From Tabrizicola sp. (lineage in GTDB: Bacteria > Pseudomonadota > Alphaproteobacteria > Rhodobacterales > Rhodobacteraceae), in the NCBI RefSeq assembly GCF_022842145.1, contig NZ_JALHQD010000006.1, positions 210,441-274,440 of the forward strand: DNA of 64,000 nt, in the 5' to 3' direction. Shown piece by piece: positions 38,756 through 49,936 of the stretch (position 1 is the stretch's first letter; each line of letters starts with the position of its first letter). A model generated the notes under the pieces. That model searched no databases and was not told where the DNA came from. It was given only the letters and a program-made list of their open reading frames with translations. Made by a program: the position numbers and the translations under genes.

Positions 38756-41700
38756 ATGAACGACCAGTCGGCGGGCTTGGAAGACGGGCGCAGTCCCGTT
38801 GCCGCGCCGGCGCGGGCAGAACCCCTGCTTCTGAGCCATCCCGAACCTGACCCGCCGACCCCACCTGGTCGCCCCGACCGACCGGCCCGCGCACGCAGAT
38901 CGCGCCGCCGGGGCGGGATCAGCCTGACCGTGATCCTGACGCTGGTCGTGCTGGCCCTTGGCTTTGGCTACCTGACGATGGCCTATACCGGCAAGACCAT
39001 CCGGGTCCCGACCTGGGGCGTCGCCGAGATCGAGGCGCGGCTGAACCAGGGCCTGGCCCAGGCGCGGTTGCCAAAGGGGACTGCCGTCTCTCTGGGCGCG
39101 GTGGAACTGGCGGTCGATGCCGATTTCGTGCCCCGCTTCCGGCTGGAGGACATCCGCCTGATCGGTGAGACCGGCCGCTCGCTTCTGGCCCTCCCCGAGG
39201 CGATGGTCGCTTTCGAGCCGCGGGCACTGCTGACCGGCCGGGTGCGCCCGTCCGAGGTCCGGCTTCTGGGCGCCCGGCTTGCGGTGCGACGCGACGCGGC
39301 CGGCCGGATCGACCTGCAGTTCGAAGGCAGCGCCACCGGTGCCGGACCGCAAAGCCTGTCCGACGTGCTGACCGCGGTCGAGACGGCCTTCGCGGGGCCC
39401 GCCTTCGACTCGCTGACCTTGATCGAGGCCGAGGGCCTGACCCTGGTCCTGACCGACGACCGCGCGGGCCGGACCTGGCAGGTGGGCGACGGACGGCTGG
39501 CGATTCAGAACGGCGAGACGACGATTTCGGCCGAACTTGGCCTGACGCTGCTGCAGGGTGCGGTGCCGGCGCAGGCGGTGCTGACGCTGGTGTCCGACAA
39601 GGGGGCCAAGACCGCGCGTCTGAGCGCCAAGGTCGACAACATCGCCGCGACGGACCTTGCCGCGATGGCCCCGCCGCTGGCCTTCCTGGCCTTCGTCGAC
39701 GCGCCGATCTCCGGGGCGCTGGAGGCACGGTTGGGCGGGGACGGGCGGTTCGACAGCCTGACCGCCGAACTGGGCCTTGCGGCAGGCAGCCTCGCACCCG
39801 GGGCGGGTGCGCGTCCGGTCGGCTTTGACCGCGCCGCGCTGTCCCTGGCCTATGATCCGGCGACGGCGCGGATCCAGCTTTCCAGCCTGTCGGTCGAAAG
39901 CCCCTCCCTCCGCCTGACCGCCAGCGGGCACGGCGATCTGCTGGCCTCGGACGGAACACCCCTGGCCGTCGGCGCATTGCCCGACAGCATCCTCGCCCAG
40001 ATCGCGGTCCAGGAGGTCATGCTGGACCCCGAGGGCCTGTTCGAGGAACCCGTCCGCTTCGGCAATGGTGCCTTGGACATGCGGCTTCGGCTGAAACCCT
40101 TCCGGCTGGACATCGGCCAGCTGTCCCTGATCGAAGGTGAGGAACGGCTGCTCCTCTCAGGCTCCGCCGAGACGCTGGAGGATGGCTGGCGGGTGGCGCT
40201 GGACGTGGCGCTGAACCAGATCCAGACCGAACGCCTGCTGAAAGTCTGGCCGGTCTCGGCGGTGCCGAAGACCCGCAGCTGGTTTGCCACCAACGTGGGT
40301 CAGGGCCTGCTGACCGACGTCCAGGCCGCCCTTCGCCTGCAACCGGGCGGGCAGCCGCAATTCACCCTCGGCTACGAGTTTTCCGACACCGAGGTCCGCT
40401 TCGTGCGCACCCTGCCGCCGATCCTGAACGGCCGCGGCCATGCCACGCTGGAGAACAAGACCTATACTGTCGCCCTGGACAAAGGCCATATCATCGCCCC
40501 CGAAGGCGGCCGGATCGAGGCGGACGGGACCGTCTTCCAGATCCTCGACATCACCCAGCGCCCGGCCACCGCCAAAGTCGATCTCGTGACCTCAGCCAGC
40601 CTGACCGCCACGCTTTCGCTGCTGGACCAGGAGCCGTTCAGCTTCTTCTCCAAGGCCGGGCAGCCCTACAACCTGGGCGACGGCCGCGCCGAATTGGCCG
40701 CCACCATCATCATGCCGCTGAAGCCCCGCATCCTGATCGAGGACGTCAGCTTCACCGTCGCAGGTTACATCCGCAACTTCACCTCGCCCGCCCTTGTCCC
40801 CGGACGCATCCTGACTGCGCCCGAGATCGAGGTCGCGGTCAACACCGAAGGGCTGGAACTGCGCGGCAAGGGCAAGCTCGACATCATGCCGGTGGACCTG
40901 ATCTATCGCCAGGGCTTCGGGCCGGAACAGAAGGGCCGCGCCCGGGTCAACGGCACGGTGCAGCTGTCGGACGCGGTCCTGCGCGACTTCGGGATCGAAC
41001 TGCCCGCAGGATCGGTCAAGGGCGAAGGTCCTGCGGCGATCGACGTGGCCCTGGTCAAGGACCTGCCGCCGCAACTGACGCTGACCTCGAACCTGGCGGG
41101 CCTTGCCCTCCGCCTTGACGCCCTGGGCTGGTCGAAGCCCGCGGGAACCCGCGCCGCCCTGGACCTTGAAGCCCGACTTTCGCGCGAGCCCGTGGTCGAA
41201 CGCCTGACACTGGATGCCCCCGGACTGGATGCGCGCGGCCGGATCACCACGCGCGAAGGCGGCGGGCTGGAGGCGGCCACCTTCGAACGGGTCGCCGCCG
41301 GCGACTGGCTTGACGCCGCCGTGACGCTGACCGGGAGGGGTCGCGGTGCGCTGGACGTGGCCCTGACCGGCGGCAGCCTCGACATGCGGCGGATGCCCGA
41401 CGGCGGCGGCGACGCGGGCGGTGGCGGGCCGATCAACGTGCGCCTCGACAGCCTGCGGATCTCGGAGGGCATCGCGCTGACCGACTTCCGCGGCGAGTTT
41501 GGCAGCCGCAGCGGCTTCAGCGGCCGCTTCGTCGCGGCCGTCAACGACATGGCGCTGGTTGAAGGCATCGTCGCCCCCGCAGAAGGCGGCAGCGCCATCC
41601 GCATCACCTCGGAGAACGCGGGGGCCGTGATGGCGGCGGCGGGCATCTTCGACCAGGGGCGCGGTGGCAATCTGGACATGACCCTGTTCCCGCGCGGGCC

Positions 41701-42181
41701 CAAGGGCGAATACAATGGTGCGGCCACCTTCACCCGGCTGCGCATCCAGGGCGCGCCCGCTTTGGCCGAGCTTCTCTCGGCGATTTCGGTCGTGGGCCTG
41801 CTGGAGCAGATGAACGGCGAGGGGCTGGCCTTCAACAACGGCGAGGTGAAATTCATCCTCACGCCAAAGGCGATCGAGATCACGGCAGGCTCTGCTGTCG
41901 GTGCCTCTCTTGGCATTTCCTTTGCCGGGCTTTACCTGACCGGCTCGGGTGCGATCGACCTGCAGGGGGTGATCTCGCCGATCTATCTGGTCAACGGGGT
42001 GGGGCAGATCCTGACACGCAAGGGCGAGGGGCTATTCGGCTTCAACTACCGCGTCACCGGCACGGCCGAGGACCCGAATGTTGCGGTGAACCCGCTGTCG
42101 GTGCTGACGCCCGGCATGTTCCGCGAGTTGTTCCGCCAGCGACCGCCCAACCTGAAGGACGCGCAGGGGAGCGGCGGATGA
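38756..42181 (+). CDS. AsmA-like / DUF3971 (YhdP-type) large envelope protein
   Basis: 1141 aa; single N-terminal TM, repetitive beta-rich body, C-terminal AsmA_2-like region [34 protein letters not shown]. Confidence 0.88.
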   Translation: MNDQSAGLEDGRSPVAAPARAEPLLLSHPEPDPPTPPGRPDRPARARRSRRRGGISLTVILTLVVLALGFGYLTMAYTGKTIRVPTWGVAEIEARLNQGLAQARLPKGTAVSLGAVELAVDADFVPRFRLEDIRLIGETGRSLLALPEAMVAFEPRALLTGRVRPSEVRLLGARLAVRRDAAGRIDLQFEGSATGAGPQSLSDVLTAVETAFAGPAFDSLTLIEAEGLTLVLTDDRAGRTWQVGDGRLAIQNGETTISAELGLTLLQGAVPAQAVLTLVSDKGAKTARLSAKVDNIAATDLAAMAPPLAFLAFVDAPISGALEARLGGDGRFDSLTAELGLAAGSLAPGAGARPVGFDRAALSLAYDPATARIQLSSLSVESPSLRLTASGHGDLLASDGTPLAVGALPDSILAQIAVQEVMLDPEGLFEEPVRFGNGALDMRLRLKPFRLDIGQLSLIEGEERLLLSGSAETLEDGWRVALDVALNQIQTERLLKVWPVSAVPKTRSWFATNVGQGLLTDVQAALRLQPGGQPQFTLGYEFSDTEVRFVRTLPPILNGRGHATLENKTYTVALDKGHIIAPEGGRIEADGTVFQILDITQRPATAKVDLVTSASLTATLSLLDQEPFSFFSKAGQPYNLGDGRAELAATIIMPLKPRILIEDVSFTVAGYIRNFTSPALVPGRILTAPEIEVAVNTEGLELRGKGKLDIMPVDLIYRQGFGPEQKGRARVNGTVQLSDAVLRDFGIELPAGSVKGEGPAAIDVALVKDLPPQLTLTSNLAGLALRLDALGWSKPAGTRAALDLEARLSREPVVERLTLDAPGLDARGRITTREGGGLEAATFERVAAGDWLDAAVTLTGRGRGALDVALTGGSLDMRRMPDGGGDAGGGGPINVRLDSLRISEGIALTDFRGEFGSRSGFSGRFVAAVNDMALVEGIVAPAEGGSAIRITSENAGAVMAAAGIFDQGRGGNLDMTLFPRGPKGEYNGAATFTRLRIQGAPALAELLSAISVVGLLEQMNGEGLAFNNGEVKFILTPKAIEITAGSAVGASLGISFAGLYLTGSGAIDLQGVISPIYLVNGVGQILTRKGEGLFGFNYRVTGTAEDPNVAVNPLSVLTPGMFRELFRQRPPNLKDAQGSGG

Positions 42182-43218
42182 AGCTGGACGATTTCGATTT
42201 CGACCTGCCCGAGGCGCTGATTGCCACGCGGCCCGCCCGCCCGCGCCCCTCGGCCCGGCTTCTCTTGGCGGAAGGCGACCGGATCAGCGACCGGCATGTG
42301 TTTGATCTGGTGGACATCCTGCGGCCCGGCGACCGGCTGGTCCTGAACAATACCAAGGTCCTGCCCGCGCGGCTGTTCGGCACCCGCCAGCGCGGTGAGG
42401 CGGTGGCAAAGGTCGAGATCACCCTTCTGGAACCGCGTGCCGTGGGCTGGCGGGCGCTGGCCAAGCCCCTGCGCAAGGTGCAGGTGGGGGAGGTGATCCG
42501 CTTTTCGGACCGGCTTTCCGCGACGGTGGCCGAAAAGTCCGAAACCGACCTGACGCTCACATTCGAGCTGACCGGGGATGACTTCGACACCGCCTTGGCC
42601 GAGGCCGGAGTGATGCCGCTGCCGCCCTATATCGCGGCCAAGCGCGCGGCGGACGACCAGGACCGGACCGATTACCAGACCGTCTTCGCCCGCCACACCG
42701 GGGCCGTTGCCGCGCCCACGGCCAGCCTGCATTTCGATGTGGAATTGCTGAAGGCGCTGGCGGCCAAGGGGGTCGATTTCACCGAAGTCACCCTGCATGT
42801 CGGCGCCGGCACCTTCCTTCCTGTCAAGGTCGAGGACGTGACGACCCACAAGATGCACGCCGAATGGGGCCGCGTCACCGCGGCGGCGGCAGACGAGATC
42901 AACGCGACAAGGCGGGCAGGGGGACGGGTGATCCCTGTCGGCACCACCGCGCTGCGGCTGATCGAAAGCGCCGCGGCTCCGGACGGGGTCCTGCATCCGT
43001 GGGAGGGGGAGACCGACATCTTCATCTATCCCGGCTACAAGTTCCGGGTGACGGACGCGTTGATGACCAACTTCCACCTCCCGAAATCTACGCTGGTGAT
43101 GCTGGTCGCGGCCCTGATGGGCGAAGACCGCATCCGCGCGATCTATGCCCAAGCGATCGTCGCGGGCTACCGCTTCTTCAGCTATGGCGACAGCTCGCTT
43201 CTTGTCCCCGATCCCTAG
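42178..43218 (+). CDS. queA: S-adenosylmethionine:tRNA ribosyltransferase-isomerase
   Basis: [58 protein letters not shown] overlap. Confidence 0.97.
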   Translation: MKLDDFDFDLPEALIATRPARPRPSARLLLAEGDRISDRHVFDLVDILRPGDRLVLNNTKVLPARLFGTRQRGEAVAKVEITLLEPRAVGWRALAKPLRKVQVGEVIRFSDRLSATVAEKSETDLTLTFELTGDDFDTALAEAGVMPLPPYIAAKRAADDQDRTDYQTVFARHTGAVAAPTASLHFDVELLKALAAKGVDFTEVTLHVGAGTFLPVKVEDVTTHKMHAEWGRVTAAAADEINATRRAGGRVIPVGTTALRLIESAAAPDGVLHPWEGETDIFIYPGYKFRVTDALMTNFHLPKSTLVMLVAALMGEDRIRAIYAQAIVAGYRFFSYGDSSLLVPDP

Positions 43219-43943
43219 CGGCTAAAGACGAAACCTTCCCAGTCGCCCGCATCACGCCCGCGCGGGGCAAGGCCCAGGCTTTGCCGGTCGCAAGGCGCGA
43301 AGCCGCAGGCCAGAAGCAGGCGCTTCGATCCCGGGTTGGCGGGGTGCACCCGGGCGGTGATCCGGGTGATATGCGGCTTTCTGACCGCAAGCCGGTCCAG
43401 AAATCGCTGCACCATGTCACGCCCGTGGCCCTTGCCGCGGTGGGCCGCAGCGATCCAGTAGCTCAATTCCCCGGTGTCCGGGGTTGCCCCGTATTCCAGC
43501 CGAACCTGACCCACCGGCTGCCCGCCGACGCTGGCGACCCGCACCTTGTGGTGCGTGCCTTCGGTCGACAGCGCGATCAGCGCGCGGGCCATGTCATCGT
43601 CCAGGGACCCCGGCCGATCCTCCAGCATGTAGGTCCACAAGCTGGGGTCGCTCATCAGGGCGCGGTAGGCTGGCAGGTCATCCTCGACCCAGACCCGCAG
43701 GGACAACGCCTGGGGCCGGACATAGACCGGAGTGCCGGTGACCTGCTTGTGCAGCGGCAGGACGCCCATCTGCCAGGACAGCGGCGGGGCGGTGTCATCC
43801 TCGTCCTCGGTCTGGTGGACCCAGCCTTGCTGCAACGGACAATAGGCCAAAGGCTCACCCAGGGCCCGCGCCCTGGCAAGCTCCTCGGCGTCCAGCACGC
43901 CGTCGAAGCGGTTGCGGCCGGTCCGCGTATCCCCTTTGGTCAT
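43215..43943 (-). CDS. GNAT family N-acetyltransferase with N-terminal extension
   Basis: [41 protein letters not shown]. Confidence 0.85.
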   Translation of the reverse strand: MTKGDTRTGRNRFDGVLDAEELARARALGEPLAYCPLQQGWVHQTEDEDDTAPPLSWQMGVLPLHKQVTGTPVYVRPQALSLRVWVEDDLPAYRALMSDPSLWTYMLEDRPGSLDDDMARALIALSTEGTHHKVRVASVGGQPVGQVRLEYGATPDTGELSYWIAAAHRGKGHGRDMVQRFLDRLAVRKPHITRITARVHPANPGSKRLLLACGFAPCDRQSLGLAPRGRDAGDWEGFVFSR

Positions 43944-44109
43944 GGCGTGCTCCCTTTTGTCGTTCCAGCCTAAGTGGGAAGCCCTTGGCCGAATTCAATA
44001 ACTGTGTCGGGTACAATTCCGCGGGCCAAAGGAAACCCTGCCGGGCCGCTTGCCTTGTGCCGAAACTTCGGGCAGGCAGACCGCCTATCCCCGCGCGGCA
44101 GGAACGACG

Positions 44110-45360
44110 ATGCTGAAAGTCCTCTCCCATTCCTGGCCGCTTCTGATGGGCATCATGCTTTTGATGGTCGGCAACGGTATCCAGGGCACGCTTCTTGGCA
44201 TCCGTGGCAATCTGGAGGGCTTCACCACCTACCAGCTCTCCTACGTGATGGCCGCCTACTTCCTGGGCTTCCTCTTCGGGTCCTGGGCCGCGCCGAAGAT
44301 GATCCGCCAGGTGGGCCACGTGCGCGTCTTCGCCGCACTGGGCTCGCTGATCTCGGCAATCCTGGTGATCTACCCGGTCTATCCCGACTGGATCGTCTGG
44401 ACCGCCCTGCGAGTCCTTGCGGGCTTCTGCTTTTCCGGCATCTACATCACCGCCGAAAGCTGGATCAACAACACCGCCTCGAACGAGACCCGGGGCCAGG
44501 CGCTGTCGGCCTACATGATCGTGCAGATGATCGGCATCATCGCCAGCCAGGTCCTGCTGAACCTGCCCGACCCAACCGGCTTTGCGCTGTTCATCCTGCC
44601 GTCGGTCCTCGTGTCGCTGGCCTTCATGCCGATCCTGCTGGCCCCCACCCCTGCGCCCGAGTTCGACAGCACGCGCCGCGTCTCTTTCGGGCGGCTCTTC
44701 CGCATCTCGCCGCTCGGCTGCGTCGGCATGCTCCTGACCGGAGGCGTCTTCTCCGCCATGTTCGGCATGGCCTCCGTCTGGGGCGCGCAGGAGGGGCTGA
44801 CCCTGGGCCAGATCTCGATCTTTGTCGGCGCGATCTATGTCGGCGGTCTGGTGCTGCAATACCCCATCGGCTTTGCCTCGGACCGGATGGACCGGCGCAC
44901 GCTGATCACCGGGCTTTCGGCCGTCGCTGCCGTGGCGATGCTGGCGGCGGCGCTCCTGCCCCTGTCCTTCCCGGCGCTGGTCGGCATCGCCATCATCCTG
45001 GGCGGGATCACCAACCCGGTTTACGCGCTCCTCATTGCCTACACCAACGACTTCCTGCCACGGGACCAGATGGCGGGCGCCTCGGCGGGACTAATCTTCC
45101 TGAACGGGTTCGGCGCGATCTTCGGACCCACCTCGACCGGCTGGATGATGGAGCAGTTCGGCCCCTCGGGCTTCTTTCTTTTCATCGGTCTGCTTTACAT
45201 CGCCCTTGCGGCCTATGCGCTGTACCGCATGACGCGCCGCGCCGCGCCCAGCGTCTCGGGCGCCTTCCGCGGCGTGACCCTCGGCGCCTCTCCCCTGGCG
45301 GTCGAGGCGGTCCTGGACGAGGCCGCCCGGGACGATCCCCCGCGCAAGGATGTCGCCTGA
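44110..45360 (+). CDS. MFS transporter (YcaD/sugar-porter-like)
   Basis: GTLLGIRGNLEGFTTYQLSYVMAAYFLGFLFGSWAAPKMI. Confidence 0.93.
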   Translation: MLKVLSHSWPLLMGIMLLMVGNGIQGTLLGIRGNLEGFTTYQLSYVMAAYFLGFLFGSWAAPKMIRQVGHVRVFAALGSLISAILVIYPVYPDWIVWTALRVLAGFCFSGIYITAESWINNTASNETRGQALSAYMIVQMIGIIASQVLLNLPDPTGFALFILPSVLVSLAFMPILLAPTPAPEFDSTRRVSFGRLFRISPLGCVGMLLTGGVFSAMFGMASVWGAQEGLTLGQISIFVGAIYVGGLVLQYPIGFASDRMDRRTLITGLSAVAAVAMLAAALLPLSFPALVGIAIILGGITNPVYALLIAYTNDFLPRDQMAGASAGLIFLNGFGAIFGPTSTGWMMEQFGPSGFFLFIGLLYIALAAYALYRMTRRAAPSVSGAFRGVTLGASPLAVEAVLDEAARDDPPRKDVA

Positions 45361-45421
45361 CATCTTCGGGTTGCAGCGCCGCCCGATCCCTGCAAGGCTT
45401 TGCCAAAGCAGGGAGGCTGCG

Positions 45422-46021
45422 ATGTCTGACCCGGTAGAAGTGCTGGACTTCTGGATCGGCGAGATCGGCGCAAAGGGCTGGTTCAGCGGTGGCGACGCCG
45501 TGGACGATGCCTGCCGCGACCGGTTCCTGGATCTCTGGCAGGCAGCGCACGATGGCGGCCTGGAACACTGGGTCGAAGGACCCGCCGGGACGCTGGCCTA
45601 CCTTGTCCTCACCGACCAGTTCCCCCGCAACATGTTCCGCGGCGAGGCGCGCGCCTTTGCCACCGACGCCCGCGCCCGCGCCGCCGCCCGCCGCGCCGTG
45701 GCGCTAGGCTGGGACATCGCGGTGCCGGAACCCGAACGCACCTTCTTCTACCTGCCCTTCGAACATTCCGAAGACCTGTCAGACCAGGACTGGTCGGTGG
45801 AGCTTTACTCCGCCCGCATGGTAGAGGATGCCGATTTCCTTTTGCACGCCAAGGCGCACCGCGAGATCATCGCCCGCTTCGGTCGCTTTCCCTTCCGCAA
45901 TGCCGCCTTGGGGCGCACCACGACGCCCGAGGAACAGGCCTTCCTGGATGCGGGCGCTTACCCGGCCCTGGTGACCCAGATGAAGGCCGAGCAGGAGGAA
46001 AGCCATGCGCCTGACGCATAG
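45422..46021 (+). CDS. DUF924 family protein
   Basis: VLDFWIGEIGAKGWF, LVLTDQFPRNMFRGEARAFATD, FFYLPFEHSEDLSDQ. Confidence 0.94.
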   Translation: MSDPVEVLDFWIGEIGAKGWFSGGDAVDDACRDRFLDLWQAAHDGGLEHWVEGPAGTLAYLVLTDQFPRNMFRGEARAFATDARARAAARRAVALGWDIAVPEPERTFFYLPFEHSEDLSDQDWSVELYSARMVEDADFLLHAKAHREIIARFGRFPFRNAALGRTTTPEEQAFLDAGAYPALVTQMKAEQEESHAPDA

Positions 46022-46058
46022 GCCCACAGCAGCGCCAATGTTGCTTGGGTCTGGCAGA

Positions 46059-46076
46059 TAGTTTAATGGCAAACTA
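46059..46076. promoter_or_regulatory. 18-bp operator-like palindrome TAGTTT-AATGGC-AAACTA upstream of lpdA
   Basis: Perfect 6-bp arms 22 nt before the lpdA ATG. Confidence 0.45.
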
Positions 46077-46097
46077 CTTTTTCTGGAGGAGGGAAAG

Positions 46098-47494
<1,397 letters not shown>

Positions 47495-47495
<1 letters not shown>

Positions 47496-48052
47496 TGGCC
47501 TCGCTCAACCGGGTCGTGATGCAGAAGGAAACCCGGGACTGGATCACCAGTCTCGGCCCCGAGCGTCTCGACGTGGCCGAGCTTTCCGGCAGATGGGGCG
47601 AGAAGTTCGGCTTTCGCAGCTACCGCGCCTTGCAGTTCCGCAAGTTCGATCCCTGTCAGGGTCCCCTGCTGGACGAGGCCGGGAAGGTCGTCCGCTTCGA
47701 TCTGATCATGGCCAACCAGGTCTGGGAGCATGTCGAACGCCCCCATGCCGCCACCCGCAACATCTACCGGATGCTGCGCTCGGGCGGCTGGTTCTGGCTG
47801 GCCGTGCCGTTCTTCGCGCCCTACCACGCGGTGCCGGTCGATTGCTCGCGCTGGACGGCGCGGGGGCTGAAGAACTTGCTCATCGAGGCGGGCTTTGACG
47901 AGGGGCGTATCCAGTCCCACCAATGGGGCAACCGCCACGTGGCACAGCGCAACCTGGAAGTGCCTTGGCCGCCCGACTTGCGGGACGATGATGACCTGAC
48001 CAACGATCCCGACTTTCCTGTGGTCTCCTGGGCGATGGCGCAAAAGGACTGA
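47495..48052 (+). CDS. class I SAM-dependent methyltransferase-like protein
   Basis: LIMANQVWEHVERPHAATRNIYRMLRSGGWFWLAVPFF; TGATG overlap with lpdA. Confidence 0.85.
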
Positions 48053-48139
48053 CGCCGCCTCGTGCGCTTTCGTCTTCCCCCGCCGGCAGGGCCGCCGCGA
48101 CGCGCCCGCCGCCGCCCCCGAGCGAGGAGCGACGCAGTC
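48047..48139. repeat. imperfect inverted repeat (intergenic element copy 2)
   Basis: GACTGACGCCGCCTCG...AGCGAGGAGCGACGCAGTC; right arm 17/19 identical to 8299-8317. Confidence 0.5.
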
Positions 48140-48271
48140 GGGCGAAGGCGCCGCGCCAGCTTAAGAAATCCTGAACGCCCGCCGTCAACCCCTTGAAATC
48201 AAATGACCTGAAAGACTGACCACGCGGGGCACCCTCTGGCATCCCGCCCCCATTCCCGCTACCACTCCCCC

Positions 48272-49429
48272 ATGCGCCCGCTGCCGCCCATGTTCCTCGT
48301 CCTCCTCCTCTGGTGCGCCGGCCTCGGTGCCGCCGCCCAGTTCGGGAAGATCTCGATCCTGTACGAGACCCTCCGCGCGACCTACGGCGGGCAGGGCGAG
48401 GTCGCCCTCGGGCTCGTCGTCTCCATCGTCGGGATGGTCGGCCTGATCTTCGGAACCACCGCCGGGCTTCTGGTGGCCCGCATCGGCCCCCGCCGCGCCA
48501 TCGTCGCCGCGCTGGCTGCCGGGGCGGCGATGTCCGCCCTGCAAAGCCTGATGCCGGCCTACCCCCTGATGCTGGCCAGCCGGATCATCGAAGGCGCCAG
48601 CCACCTCGCCATCGTCGTGGTCGGCCCCACGATGATCGCGGCCCTCGCCCCCGAACACCGCCGCCCCCTCGCGATGACCCTCTGGTCCAGCTTCTTTGGA
48701 GTGACCTACACCATCCTCGCCCTGATCGGCCCGCACGCGACCCCGACCGGCCTTTTCCTCGGCCACGCCGCCTACATGGCCGCCCTCGCCGTGATCCTGG
48801 CGCTGACCCTGCCGCCCGACCCCCGCGGGGTTGCGCTGCCGATGGGGAACCTTCTGGCCCAGCACGCGGCCATCTACGCCTCGCCCCGCCTCGCCGCCCC
48901 GGCAATGGGGTTCTGCTGCTACACCTTCCTCTACGTCGCCCTCCTGACCCTGCTGCCACCCGAGACGCCCGAGACGCACCGCGCCCTGATCGCCGCCGGG
49001 ATGCCCCTCGTCTCCATCGCCGTGTCGCTGACGCTGGGGGTCCAGCTTCTGGGACGTATGTCGGCCGTCCGCCTGGTGCAGGCAGGTTATCTGGTGGCGA
49101 TACCAGGATTTCTGATCCTGTGGGTGTTCTGGGGGCAGGGCGCCGGAATGGTGGCTGGAGGGTTCCTGCTGTCCGGTGCGCTCGGGATCGTCCAGGGCGC
49201 AAGCTTCGCTTCGATCCCCGAACTTAACACCACCCCCGAAGACCGCGCCCGCGCCGCTGGGGCGGTGGCGCAACTGGGGAACCTGGGGACGACCACGGGT
49301 ACCCCGGTCCTTGCAGCATTGCTTGCCAGCATGGGTCCGGGGGGGCTTGCGCTGGCGGCGGTCATCCTTTGCGGGGCAGGGATCGGCATCCACGCTCTGC
49401 AGAAGGCCCGCCGCGAGCAGGTGACCTAG
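48272..49429 (+). CDS. MFS transporter
   Basis: 12-TM-like, GTTAGLLVARIGPRRAIVAAL. Confidence 0.92.
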   Translation: MRPLPPMFLVLLLWCAGLGAAAQFGKISILYETLRATYGGQGEVALGLVVSIVGMVGLIFGTTAGLLVARIGPRRAIVAALAAGAAMSALQSLMPAYPLMLASRIIEGASHLAIVVVGPTMIAALAPEHRRPLAMTLWSSFFGVTYTILALIGPHATPTGLFLGHAAYMAALAVILALTLPPDPRGVALPMGNLLAQHAAIYASPRLAAPAMGFCCYTFLYVALLTLLPPETPETHRALIAAGMPLVSIAVSLTLGVQLLGRMSAVRLVQAGYLVAIPGFLILWVFWGQGAGMVAGGFLLSGALGIVQGASFASIPELNTTPEDRARAAGAVAQLGNLGTTTGTPVLAALLASMGPGGLALAAVILCGAGIGIHALQKARREQVT

Positions 49430-49779
49430 CAGGCAACAACCGCCCCGCCGCCTGCCGCCCAATCGCGCAGGCCGCCGAGGTTGACCACAGGCCCGTAGCC
49501 AAGCTGCGCCAGCCTGTCCGCGGCCATCGCCGACCGCCCACCCGCCGCGCAGTAGACCGCGACCGGCAGGCCCTGCGGCAGTTCACACCCCGGCTGGCGT
49601 GGGTCGCACTTCAGGGGCAGCAACGACAGCGGGATCAGCTTGGCCCCCTGCGCCACACCCGAAGCTTTCGCCTCGGCGACCTCGCGTACGTCGATTAGCA
49701 GCATTTTTCCCAGAGCCACCTGTTCGGCGACTTCTGCGATGCTCAACCGGAGGGGGGCGGGACGGGCCGTGGAAGACAT
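49426..49779 (-). CDS. rhodanese-like domain protein
   Basis: LLIDVREVAEAKASG, VAVYCAAGGRSAMAADRL active-site loop. Confidence 0.93.
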   Translation of the reverse strand: MSSTARPAPLRLSIAEVAEQVALGKMLLIDVREVAEAKASGVAQGAKLIPLSLLPLKCDPRQPGCELPQGLPVAVYCAAGGRSAMAADRLAQLGYGPVVNLGGLRDWAAGGGAVVAC

Positions 49780-49856
49780 AGAACACCTCGTTCTTGGGAT
49801 TACACCTATATAGCTTGGAATATGAAAATGTAAACCCCACAGCAAGGCCGATATGC

Positions 49857-49871
49857 GTTCATGTTCCGTTC
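49857..49871. promoter_or_regulatory. alphaproteobacterial LexA/SOS box GTTC-N7-GTTC
   Basis: GTTC-ATGTTCC-GTTC exact match, 66 nt upstream of uvrA ATG. Confidence 0.75.
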
Positions 49872-49936
49872 ACTTTTTCCGGTTGGAGACTCAGCCAAAC
49901 CGTCCTATGTCTTGTCCCTGCACGTTTGGGGTTATC

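Noticed and set aside
48061-48120. GCCGCC-rich stretch as a CRISPR or tandem repeat array
   Set aside because: Irregular GC-rich low complexity with no constant repeat/spacer periodicity.
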